Source of the DNA: Paracoccus albicereus
Lineage (GTDB): Bacteria; Pseudomonadota; Alphaproteobacteria; Rhodobacterales; Rhodobacteraceae
Direction: 5' to 3'
Length of the DNA: 64,000 bases
Assembly (NCBI RefSeq): GCF_024359525.1
Contig: NZ_JAKZEU010000001.1
Coordinates: 310,001 to 374,000 of the forward strand
The position numbers and the translations under genes are program-made. Below, piece by piece: positions 27,060-34,829 of the stretch. The notes under the pieces were generated by a model. The model was not told the DNA's origin. It ran no database searches and was given only the letters and a program-made list of their open reading frames with translations. Every line of letters starts with the position of its first letter. Within the stretch, counting starts at the first letter, position 1.

Positions 27060-28925
27060 ATGAGGGCCGACGATCCGCGCAGCGATCTGATCATCTCCGG
27101 GCTGAACCTGATCGGCCAGGCGCTGTCGGTTTTCGACGCGGACCTGCGGCTTGCGGTGTCGAACCGGCCCTATCAGGCGATGTTCGACCTGCCCGACGAT
27201 CTGACCCGGCTGGGCACGCGGTTCGAGGACACGATCCGCTTTCTGGTCGGGCGGGGCGAATACGGTCCCCAGGACGATCCAGAGGCGGCGGTGGCGCTGC
27301 GCGTGGAACAGGCGCGCAGCTTCCAGCCGCATTATTTCGAACGACAGCGCGCGAATGGACGGTGGATCGCGGTCGAGGGCGCACCGCTTTCGCAGGGGGG
27401 ATGGGTCACGGTCTATACGGACATCACCGAGATCCGCCGGCAGGAAGGCTTGCTGCACGCGCGGTCCGAGGAATTGACCGAGCAGGTGCTGGATCACGCA
27501 GAGCGGCTGTCTGCTGCGAACCGTGAACTGGCCGCGACCAACGCTGCCCTGCAAGAGGCGCAGCGCGTGTTGACCCAGACGGAGGCCCGCACCCGGCAGG
27601 TCACCGAGATGATCCCGGCCCACATCGCGCATGTGGACAGCGCCTATCGCTACACCTTCTCGAACAGGCAGCTTTCCGCAGTCTTTCCCGGCGCGAGCGC
27701 GACCGTAGTGGGCCTGAGCGTGGCAGAGGCCCTGGGCGATGAGACCTTCGGTGCGCTTCGTCCCAGCCTCGACCGGGCGCTCGACGGCGAGCCGCAGGTC
27801 TTCGAGATCAACCACGCCGATTCGGGCCGTCGCGTCCGCATCGCGTTGACCCCGGACCGGGCCGGCGGGCGCGGCGTGTACGTTCTGTCCACCGATGTCA
27901 GCGCCGAAGTTCAGGCACGCGAGGCGCTAGCCCATGCCGCTCGCCGCAACCTCGCCGCACAGCTCACCTCAGGGATGGCGCATGATTTCGGCAACCTGCT
28001 GACGATCATCCTCGGCCTGCAGGGTCGGCTTGCCCGCGCCGATCTGCCCGAGGCAGCACGGGACGAGGTACAGGCGACGCTGGCCGCCGCCCGGCGTGGC
28101 GTCGCGCTGCTGGACCGTCTGTCAGGCATTTCCGGCCCGCGCAGTCTGTCCCTGCAGCCGGTGGACCTGCCCGCGCTGCTGGCGGAGACGGCGACGCTGG
28201 CGCGGCCATCCCTGAGCGACGGTGTCACCCTGACGATAGAGGCCGACCTGCCGCCCGGACTTTTGCTGCTGGACCCCGGCGGCCTGCAGGACTCGCTTCT
28301 GAACCTGATCCTGAACGCCGATCATGCGCTGACCGGTCCGGGCGAGATCACGCTGGTTGCCAGTGCGGCAGGTCGCTGGCTGGACATCCGGGTCGAAGAC
28401 ACCGGCCCTGGCTTCACACCCGAGGCGCTGAGCCGGGCGGTCGAGCCGTTCTTCTCGACCGGTCGGCATCGCGGGTCCGGCTTGGGCCTGCCGATGGTCT
28501 ACGATCACACGAAACTGGCGGGCGGCTCGCTGCGGCTCGACAATACGGCGTCCGGCGCGCGCGTGCGCTTGCGCCTACCCTTGCGCCCGGTGGTGCGGCA
28601 GATGGTGCTGCTGGCCGAAGATGACGACACGATCCGCGCCGATGTGCGCGAGATGCTGACCGGCCTTGGCCACGCTGTAATCGAGGCTGCGAGCCTGAAC
28701 GAGGCGCAGGCGATGACCGATTTGCCCGGCCTGACCCTGATCCTCAGCGATCTGCAACTGGGCGATGGTTCGGGCGAGCGATTGACCTCGCTGGGCCTGC
28801 CCTGCGTCCTGATGACGTCCCTTCCGCCCGGGGATCCTGCGCGTAGCGGCCTGGCCTGCTCGGTGATCGGCAAACCCGTCGATCCGGCCCGCCTTGCCCT
28901 GGCAATCACGGAGGCCACATCATGA
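27060..28925 (+). CDS. PAS hybrid histidine kinase with C-terminal receiver
   Basis: 621 aa from ATG 27060 (an in-frame TTG is at 27054; neither has a strong ribosome-binding site). A PAS_7-type domain covers about residues 5-120 (GQALSVFDADLRLAVSNRPYQAMF), then a coiled coil, a second PAS around 175-285, the phospho-acceptor helix LTSGMAHDFGNLL with H308, a HATPase domain (NLILNADHAL, VEDTGPGF, GSGLGLPMV), and a receiver domain with Asp564 in LSDLQLGD. No membrane segment is visible, so it senses a cytoplasmic cue. It overlaps the following response-regulator gene by 4 bp and is divergent from the ligase-importer operon, its likely target. Confidence 0.93.
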   Translation: MRADDPRSDLIISGLNLIGQALSVFDADLRLAVSNRPYQAMFDLPDDLTRLGTRFEDTIRFLVGRGEYGPQDDPEAAVALRVEQARSFQPHYFERQRANGRWIAVEGAPLSQGGWVTVYTDITEIRRQEGLLHARSEELTEQVLDHAERLSAANRELAATNAALQEAQRVLTQTEARTRQVTEMIPAHIAHVDSAYRYTFSNRQLSAVFPGASATVVGLSVAEALGDETFGALRPSLDRALDGEPQVFEINHADSGRRVRIALTPDRAGGRGVYVLSTDVSAEVQAREALAHAARRNLAAQLTSGMAHDFGNLLTIILGLQGRLARADLPEAARDEVQATLAAARRGVALLDRLSGISGPRSLSLQPVDLPALLAETATLARPSLSDGVTLTIEADLPPGLLLLDPGGLQDSLLNLILNADHALTGPGEITLVASAAGRWLDIRVEDTGPGFTPEALSRAVEPFFSTGRHRGSGLGLPMVYDHTKLAGGSLRLDNTASGARVRLRLPLRPVVRQMVLLAEDDDTIRADVREMLTGLGHAVIEAASLNEAQAMTDLPGLTLILSDLQLGDGSGERLTSLGLPCVLMTSLPPGDPARSGLACSVIGKPVDPARLALAITEATS

Positions 28926-29623
28926 CCGATGCACCCTTGATCGCGATCCTCGATGACGAACCGCAGATCCGGTCGTTGCTGGTCGGCGCGCTGGAGGATG
29001 CGGGCTTCCGGACCGCCGCCTTCGCCCGCGCCGCTGATCTGGAGGCCGCCCTGCGCCGGATCAGCCCCGATGCCTGTCTGATTGATCTGGGCCTGCCCGA
29101 CAGCGACGGGCTCGCGCTGGTCCACCGACTGGCCACGGAATCCGGCGCAGCGATCATCATCGTATCGGGTCGGGCGCAGGTTCAGGATCGGGTGACCGGA
29201 CTGGAGCTCGGCGCGGACGACTACATCATCAAACCGTTCGAACCGGCCGAAGTGGTGGCCCGCATCAGGGCGCGCCTGCGCAAGCCCGCACCCGGTCCCG
29301 CGCGCAGCGATGCCGTGACGCGATTTGCCGGCTGGTCCGCCGATTTCGGACGCTACATCCTCACCTCGCCCGATGGGACCGAAACGCCGATCAGCCATGC
29401 CGAGGCCGAGGTGCTGCGCATCTTTCTCGATGCGCCGCGGCGCCTGATCACGCGCTCGCAGATGCTGGATCTGCTGGGCGGCGCGGCCGGCGACAGTTTC
29501 GACAGGGCGATGGACGTGCGCATCTCGCGCCTGCGCGGCAAGCTGGGGGAAGATCCGAAAAACCCGCGCCTGATCAAGACGATCTATGGCGCGGGTTACA
29601 TCTTCATGGCCGAAATCGAGTGA
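28922..29623 (+). CDS. OmpR/PhoB-family response regulator
   Basis: 233 aa. The receiver domain has D11-D12, phosphorylation site D55 in CLIDLGLPDSDG, S82 and K104 in YIIKPFEP. The C-terminal winged helix shows LITRSQMLDLL, FDRAMDVRISRLRGKLGEDPKNPRLIKTIYGAGYIF. It is the natural partner of the hybrid kinase. Likely targets are the divergent acyl-CoA ligase/liv operon across the 163-bp gap at 26897-27059; this is inferred from position. Confidence 0.94.
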   Translation: MTDAPLIAILDDEPQIRSLLVGALEDAGFRTAAFARAADLEAALRRISPDACLIDLGLPDSDGLALVHRLATESGAAIIIVSGRAQVQDRVTGLELGADDYIIKPFEPAEVVARIRARLRKPAPGPARSDAVTRFAGWSADFGRYILTSPDGTETPISHAEAEVLRIFLDAPRRLITRSQMLDLLGGAAGDSFDRAMDVRISRLRGKLGEDPKNPRLIKTIYGAGYIFMAEIE

Positions 29624-29636
29624 GCCAGCCTGATCC

Positions 29637-31100
29637 CTAGGCGTTCTCGCCAGCCTCGATGTCCCAGCCCGAGATCGCCTTGCTGTCCATGAACTCCTCA
29701 AGCCCGGCAATACCGCCTTCGCGCGCACGCCCGGACGCTTTGACGCCGCCGAAGGCCGAACCGCGACCCCGGCTTTCGCCATTCATCTCGACCATGCCGG
29801 ACCGCAACTTCCTGGCCAGACGATTGCGACGCGCGCCGTCCTGCGTCTGAACGTAATTGGTCAGCCCGTAGATCGTGTCGTTTGCGATCTCGACCGCCTC
29901 GTCCTCGGTGTCGAAGGGGATGATCGACAGGACCGGACCGAAGATTTCCTGCCGCGCAATCGTCATGTCGTTGGTGACGTCGGCAAAGACCGTCGGACGC
30001 ACGAAATAGCCGCGGTTGACGCCTTCGGGCAGGCCGGTGCCGCCGGCGACCAGCCGGGCGCCTTCGTCGATGCCCTTCTGGATCAGATCCTGGATCTTGT
30101 CCCATTGCTGCTTGCTGACCACGGGCCCGATATGCGGGCCTGCATCATGGGCAGACCCGACACGGGTGTCTTCGGCAACCTTGGCCGCCAGAGCCACCGC
30201 CTTGTCATAGGCGGGACGCTCGACCAGCATCCGGGTCGGCGCGTTGCAGGACTGGCCGCTGTTGTAGAAACAGTGCCGCGCGCCGCGGATCACCGCCTTT
30301 TCGTCGGCATCGGCAAATATCAGGTTCGCCCCCTTGCCGCCCAGTTCCAGCACCACCTTCTTGACCGTATCGGCCGCGGCCTTGGTGATCGCGATCCCGG
30401 CCCGGGTCGAGCCGGTGAAGCTGATCATGTCCACATCGGGATGGGTCGACAACTGCGTGCCGACGCCTTGGCCGTCACCATTCACCATGTTGAAGACGCC
30501 GGGCGGGAAACCGGCCTCATCCACCATCTCGGCAAAGACGATCGAGGACAGCGGCGCGATCTCGCTGGGCTTCAGGATCACCGTGTTGCCCGCAAGCAGC
30601 GCGGGCGTGACCTTCAGCGTGACCTGGTTCATCGGCCAGTTCCACGGCGTGATCAGGCCCACGACGCCTACAGGCTCCCACGCGATGCGGCTGCTGGGCG
30701 CGTGATCGCCCAGCGGACGGACGAACTCGAAGTCGCGGAACGTTTCGATGAAGGTCTCGATATGCCAGCTTCCGGCTTCAGCCTGATCGGCAAGCGACAT
30801 GTCGGCGGGCGCCCCCATCTCATGCGTGATCGCCGCAGCCATGTCGCCGGCGCGCTTCTTGTAGACGGCCAGCAACCGCTCCACCGCAGCAAGACGCTCG
30901 GCCGGCGGAGTGTCGGCCCAGGCCGGAAAGGCGGCCTTCGCCGCAGCGACCGCACGGTCGGTATCGGCCTGATCGCCCAAGCTGATGACCGCCACTGGCT
31001 CTTCGGTCGTGGGGTCGATCACCTCCAGATCCTGCGGTGCGGCCGGATCGACCCACGCACCGTCGATGTAGAACTTGCGCTTGTCTGCCAGGTCGGACAT
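29637..31100 (-). CDS. NAD(P)-dependent aldehyde dehydrogenase family protein
   Basis: 487 aa from ATG 31100, behind a strong GAGGAGG site; the frame is open upstream to 31220 but that extension is Arg-rich and rejected. Motifs: TPWNWPMNQVTLKVTPALLAGNTVILKPSE (cofactor region), FTGSTRAGIAI, catalytic base E in LELGGKGANL, catalytic Cys in FYNSGQSCNAPTRML, and EIFGPVLSI. Aldehydes are oxidised to acids in the cytoplasm. Substrate is open; broad-specificity family-member. It converges with the response regulator (13-bp gap) and is divergent from the peroxiredoxin gene. Confidence 0.93.
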   Translation of the reverse strand: MSDLADKRKFYIDGAWVDPAAPQDLEVIDPTTEEPVAVISLGDQADTDRAVAAAKAAFPAWADTPPAERLAAVERLLAVYKKRAGDMAAAITHEMGAPADMSLADQAEAGSWHIETFIETFRDFEFVRPLGDHAPSSRIAWEPVGVVGLITPWNWPMNQVTLKVTPALLAGNTVILKPSEIAPLSSIVFAEMVDEAGFPPGVFNMVNGDGQGVGTQLSTHPDVDMISFTGSTRAGIAITKAAADTVKKVVLELGGKGANLIFADADEKAVIRGARHCFYNSGQSCNAPTRMLVERPAYDKAVALAAKVAEDTRVGSAHDAGPHIGPVVSKQQWDKIQDLIQKGIDEGARLVAGGTGLPEGVNRGYFVRPTVFADVTNDMTIARQEIFGPVLSIIPFDTEDEAVEIANDTIYGLTNYVQTQDGARRNRLARKLRSGMVEMNGESRGRGSAFGGVKASGRAREGGIAGLEEFMDSKAISGWDIEAGENA

Positions 31101-31270
31101 CCGGACCTCCTCTTGATGCTGTCTGGGCTTCAAGGTGGCACCGCCGATCCGCCGCCGCAAGAGCGCCCGAGCAGCGGCGTTCGACGGAAACATTCGCCTT
31201 GTCAGGGCTTTCATTCGCAACGGCTCTGCCTATCTTCAGGGCCAAGGCCAACCAATCGAGGGGTTCAATC

Positions 31271-31927
31271 ATGTCCTTGCGCATCAATGACGTCGCGCCC
31301 GATCTGACGGTCAATACGACCGAAGGCGAGATCAAGATCCACGACTGGATCGGCGACGGCTATGCGGTGATCTTCAGCCATCCGCGCGACTTCACGCCGG
31401 TCTGCACGACCGAATTCGGTGCCGTGGCGCAGTTGGCCGGTGAGTTCGAGAATCGCAACACCAAGGTTCTTGGCGTCTCGGTCGACAGCCTCGATGATCA
31501 CGTCAAGTGGAAGAACGACATCGCCGAATTCGCTGGAAGTCCGGCGAACTTCGCGATGGTGGACGACCGCGATCTGGCGATGGCCAAGGCCTACGACATG
31601 CTGCCCGCTGAGTATTACCTGCCGACGGAAGGCCGGACGCCCGCCCATTCGGCAACGGTGCGCAGCGTTTTCATCATCGGGCCGGACAAGAAGGTTCGCC
31701 TGACGATGACCTATCCGATGACCATCGGGCGCAACTTTGCCGAGATCCTGCGCGCGCTTGATGCGGTGCGCAAGACCGATGGCGTGCCGATCGCCACACC
31801 CGCGAACTGGGTGCCGGGACAGGATGTGATCGTCGCGCTGAGCCTCGACGATGCAGAGGCCGAAAAGCGGTACGGCACTCTGGACAAGAAGCTGCCGTAT
31901 CTGCGCTTTGCCAAGGACCCGGCCTGA
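31271..31927 (+). CDS. 1-Cys peroxiredoxin (Prx6 type)
   Basis: 218 aa from ATG 31271. The peroxidatic Cys is C45 in the motif HPRDFTPVCTTEFG (P-x-x-x-T-x-x-C). The long C-terminal part (SATVRSVFIIGPDKKVRLTMTYPMTIGRNFAEILRALDA, then NWVPGQDVIV) is the Prx6-class extension. It reduces hydrogen peroxide and organic hydroperoxides in the cytoplasm. It stands alone but the three glycan genes follow in the same direction after 12 bp, possibly by read-through. Confidence 0.94.
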   Translation: MSLRINDVAPDLTVNTTEGEIKIHDWIGDGYAVIFSHPRDFTPVCTTEFGAVAQLAGEFENRNTKVLGVSVDSLDDHVKWKNDIAEFAGSPANFAMVDDRDLAMAKAYDMLPAEYYLPTEGRTPAHSATVRSVFIIGPDKKVRLTMTYPMTIGRNFAEILRALDAVRKTDGVPIATPANWVPGQDVIVALSLDDAEAEKRYGTLDKKLPYLRFAKDPA

Positions 31928-31939
31928 TCGGCGCCGCGG

Positions 31940-32812
31940 ATGGCGCGTTCCGACCGTCCGCTTTCGCGAAAGCTGATCCGGCTGGGCTTCCGGGCGATGG
32001 GTGCCGCGCGCGCCCATCGACAGGATATCTGGCCGGGTCTGTCCATCGACCGCGACAGAGGCCTAGTCCGTTGGCGGGGATCGACGCTTCTGGAACTGAC
32101 GACAACCGTTGCGATCGTGCCCCGAAGCCTGCCGATGATTGCGGTGGTCGGGTCAGGCCCATCCCTGAGAATTCAGCGGATCGAGGCGCTCGGCGACCGC
32201 ACCGCAATCCTCTGCAACGGCGCTGCTAGCCTTTCCGACCGCATCCGTCCCCTGGCCGTGGCCGTGGAGGATGAGCGGTTCGTCTTTCGCCATCAATTGA
32301 TGCTCGCGGCGTTGGATGCTTCCATCCCGCTCTTGCTGTCGCCCGCCGCAATCCGGGCCTGGGCCGAGGTTGACACGGCCAGTTTGCGGGGACGAACGGT
32401 GGCATTGATCGAAAATCTCGCCAAACCGGTGAACGCTTCGAGGCGCTCGCTGAGCGAGGTGCAGACCGACGTTGCCTCGGACGGGTCCACCTTTCTGTCG
32501 CGCGATCCTGATGCAGGGGTGGTCATCACCGGCACGGTTGCCTTCTCGGCGCTACAGTTTGCGCTTGCCGCGAGGCCCGGAAAAATTCTGCTGGCAGGTA
32601 TCGATCTCAGCAACGACGCGCAACCGCGCTTCTATGAGACAGGTGATAGCGCGCCTTCGGGGTTGAGCGCCGGCCTGACACGGATCCTCGCGGGCTTCGC
32701 GCTCGCATACCGAGAGGCACAAAAGCAGGGCACGGAGCTGACCTGCGCCTCACCGGTCTCCGCACTGCTACCGCTTGGCATCCCGTATGACGACACGCTA
32801 ACCTCGTCATGA
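31940..32812 (+). CDS. Putative sialyltransferase-like / DUF115-type protein
   Basis: 290 aa, no signal peptide or membrane segment. The clearest motif is VVGSGPSLRIQRIEAL near residue 70, followed by AILCNGAASL: the G-x-G-P-S-L nucleotide-binding start seen in DUF115 and CST-I-like sialyltransferases. GKILLAGIDLSND near residue 215 fits the second conserved block. It overlaps the following capsule-type gene by 4 bp, so it probably helps modify a surface polysaccharide. I recognise the motif but not a specific function. Confidence 0.6.
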   Translation: MARSDRPLSRKLIRLGFRAMGAARAHRQDIWPGLSIDRDRGLVRWRGSTLLELTTTVAIVPRSLPMIAVVGSGPSLRIQRIEALGDRTAILCNGAASLSDRIRPLAVAVEDERFVFRHQLMLAALDASIPLLLSPAAIRAWAEVDTASLRGRTVALIENLAKPVNASRRSLSEVQTDVASDGSTFLSRDPDAGVVITGTVAFSALQFALAARPGKILLAGIDLSNDAQPRFYETGDSAPSGLSAGLTRILAGFALAYREAQKQGTELTCASPVSALLPLGIPYDDTLTSS

Positions 32813-33945
32813 TGATCCAGCATCCGGCCTATCTGCAAACCGACGACGCGTTTTGCGACGGCGTGATGACATCGCTGCAGTGCGACGGGAAAACGCCACG
32901 TTCAGTCTCGCTTCGCCGGATATCGCTGCCCCGGGACACAGGTATCTGGTCGCTGGCCCGCACGTGGCGCGCATCGATGAGCTTCCCGCCGGGTGAAGGC
33001 ATGGTTCACAGGGTCGGCGCCGCAGGGCGAATGCAGGCGTTATCGCGCCAGTTACAGGATGGGCCCGTCGATTTCCTCTGCATCTGGCGCGGTCTGCTTG
33101 GCCGATCGCTGATGGGAACCTATCTTGCCCGGTCGCTGGGCGTGCCCTGCGCGTTCTTCGAGCGCGGGCCGCTTCCCGGCTGGTTGCAGATCGACCCGAA
33201 CGGCGTAAACGCCCGCAATTCCGTCCCGCGCGACGCCGCCTTCTTTCGGCGTTGGCGTGCGACATTCGAAGGGCCACAGGCCGACTGGCGCGACCTTCGC
33301 GCGACGCTGCAAGCGCGGACACCACGACGCGCCCTGTCCCGGCAGGACCGCCGGGAAGACTGGTCCGGCGAAGGCCCGTTCCTGTTCGTTCCCTTTCAGC
33401 TGAACGTGGCGAATGATCCCTTGCCCGACGCCGGATGGGCCGCCGATGCCGGCGACCTAGTCGAGGTACTGGCGCGCGCAAGCCTGTCACTGCCGAAAGG
33501 CTGGCATCTGCGGCTGAAGCCACATCCCAATGCCCGCGGCGATCTGGCCCGACTGGTCGACCGGCATCCGAACGCGAGGATGGTCATCGACCGCACGACG
33601 AATTCGCTTGATCAGCTGAAGGCGTCGCGCGGCGTCATCACGGTCAATTCCGCGATGGGCATCGAGGCGTTCTTCTTCGACAAGCCGGTCATCGTCTTGG
33701 GCGACAGCTATTACGGCGGGCTCGGCCGCACAGAACTGGCACCCTCGCCCGAGGCGCTGGCCTTGCTGTTGGCCGACCCCGATGCTCTACAGTTCGACGC
33801 GACCGCCCGCGACGATCTGATGACGTTTCTCTTCAACGACTATTTCGTCCGAGACGAGGATCTTCGCGCCGGCCACTTCACCGCGCAAGACCTTCTTGCG
33901 CGCCATGCAAGGCACGAAGCCTTGGCGGCTCGAGAAGAGCAGTGA
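32809..33945 (+). CDS. Capsular polysaccharide synthesis protein, KpsC/KpsS-like domain
   Basis: 378 aa. The C-terminal half matches the capsule-synthesis (KpsC/KpsS, Kdo-transferase) pattern: LFVPFQLNVANDPL, HLRLKPHPNARG, ASRGVITVNSAMGIEAFFFDKPVIVLGDSYY. The N-terminal half contains IWRGLLGRSLMGTYLARSLGVPCAFFERGPLPGW, also seen in this family. Such proteins add Kdo residues to a lipid acceptor for group-2 capsules, but the export genes kpsMTED are not nearby. The assignment is to the fold; the sugar is unknown. Confidence 0.72.
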   Translation: MMIQHPAYLQTDDAFCDGVMTSLQCDGKTPRSVSLRRISLPRDTGIWSLARTWRASMSFPPGEGMVHRVGAAGRMQALSRQLQDGPVDFLCIWRGLLGRSLMGTYLARSLGVPCAFFERGPLPGWLQIDPNGVNARNSVPRDAAFFRRWRATFEGPQADWRDLRATLQARTPRRALSRQDRREDWSGEGPFLFVPFQLNVANDPLPDAGWAADAGDLVEVLARASLSLPKGWHLRLKPHPNARGDLARLVDRHPNARMVIDRTTNSLDQLKASRGVITVNSAMGIEAFFFDKPVIVLGDSYYGGLGRTELAPSPEALALLLADPDALQFDATARDDLMTFLFNDYFVRDEDLRAGHFTAQDLLARHARHEALAAREEQ

Positions 33946-33984
33946 GGCAGATGTTGTCCATCGAGAGCGGATTCTGTCGCCGCC

Positions 33985-34710
33985 TCAGCGGCCGAGCCGC
34001 TTCATCCTTCTGATCAGGCCATGAACACCTGGTATTCGATGCCAGGGCTTTGGCGGCGCGATATCACTGCGCGATGACCGCTGGAGCGCAAGCGGCGTTC
34101 TGGTGGCGACAACCGTCAGTTCCGGATGAGCACGCCGAAACCAGTTATAGGCGCCATCGACATGCATCGGCCCGCCTGCGGGATCCCCCTCATTCCGCGC
34201 AAGCATTGCCTCGAAGTAAGGCACAACCGCTTTTGAGCATGCTCTGCTCACCCCCAGGAAATGGGAAAGATTGACTATACTATCCGGTCGCAATTCGAGC
34301 AGATCGGTCTGGATGACTTTTTCTTCGTGCCGAGGGGATAGCGTTCCGACAGACATGAACAGATCCCATGATCCACCATTTAAGTAAGGCCGCAATTGGC
34401 CGAACCGCTTGGCAAAATCAGAAACGAAACTTGCGTCATCTTCAAGAATCAGGGCGTGATCAACCTCGGTGGCAAGGATGTCTTGATGTACGCGAAGGTG
34501 GCTCTCAAAGCATCCTCTCGCACCGCGGCTAGGGAACTTACCTGCATCGTTCGGCCTGCTCGCCTCGAACAGGATCACACGGTTGTCGGTCAAGCTAAGA
34601 CCCAGATGGGCTAACTCCGCTTCCATCTCGTCCCGACGGTCCTTTCGCTCTGGCAGGTTGATAACGTAGATCCGCTGAAAAACAGCGAGCAAGTCAACTG
34701 TATCTGGCAT
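33985..34710 (-). CDS. Glycosyltransferase family 25 protein
   Basis: 241 aa. The N-terminus YVINLPERKDRRDEMEAELAHLGL is the GT25 signature, ARGCFESHLRVHQDILATEVDHALILEDDASF holds the donor-binding region with the E-D-D motif. GT25 enzymes transfer hexoses onto lipooligosaccharide or glycan cores. Base composition is visibly more AT-rich than neighbouring genes, especially 34240-34480, suggesting later acquisition. It is convergent with the capsule-type gene (39-bp gap) and ends the glycan group. Confidence 0.88.
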   Translation of the reverse strand: MPDTVDLLAVFQRIYVINLPERKDRRDEMEAELAHLGLSLTDNRVILFEASRPNDAGKFPSRGARGCFESHLRVHQDILATEVDHALILEDDASFVSDFAKRFGQLRPYLNGGSWDLFMSVGTLSPRHEEKVIQTDLLELRPDSIVNLSHFLGVSRACSKAVVPYFEAMLARNEGDPAGGPMHVDGAYNWFRRAHPELTVVATRTPLALQRSSRSDIAPPKPWHRIPGVHGLIRRMKRLGR

Positions 34711-34784
34711 GGGAACCCTCTCAGAGATGGCCGCGAGACCACGCGCCTCTCAAGCACGCTGACGTATCTATCCTGATAAACGCA

Positions 34785-34809
34785 GAACAGCCCCACAAGG
34801 GGGCTGTTC
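34785..34809 (-). terminator. Strong hairpin downstream of pnp
   Basis: A perfect 10-bp stem, GAACAGCCCC at 34785-34794 and GGGGCTGTTC at 34800-34809, with a 5-base loop, begins 20 bp after the pnp stop. On the minus strand the run after the stem is short and interrupted (TGCGTTTATC), so it is an imperfect intrinsic terminator or an mRNA 3'-end stabiliser. It lies between pnp and the GT25 gene, both leftward. Confidence 0.75.
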
Positions 34810-34829
34810 CGGATCATGTCGCGCGGCGC

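Noticed and set aside
31101-31270. Promoter pair in the gap between aldehyde dehydrogenase and peroxiredoxin genes
   Set aside because: TTGTCA and TATCTT-like words occur but the spacing is wrong; no firm promoter could be assigned.
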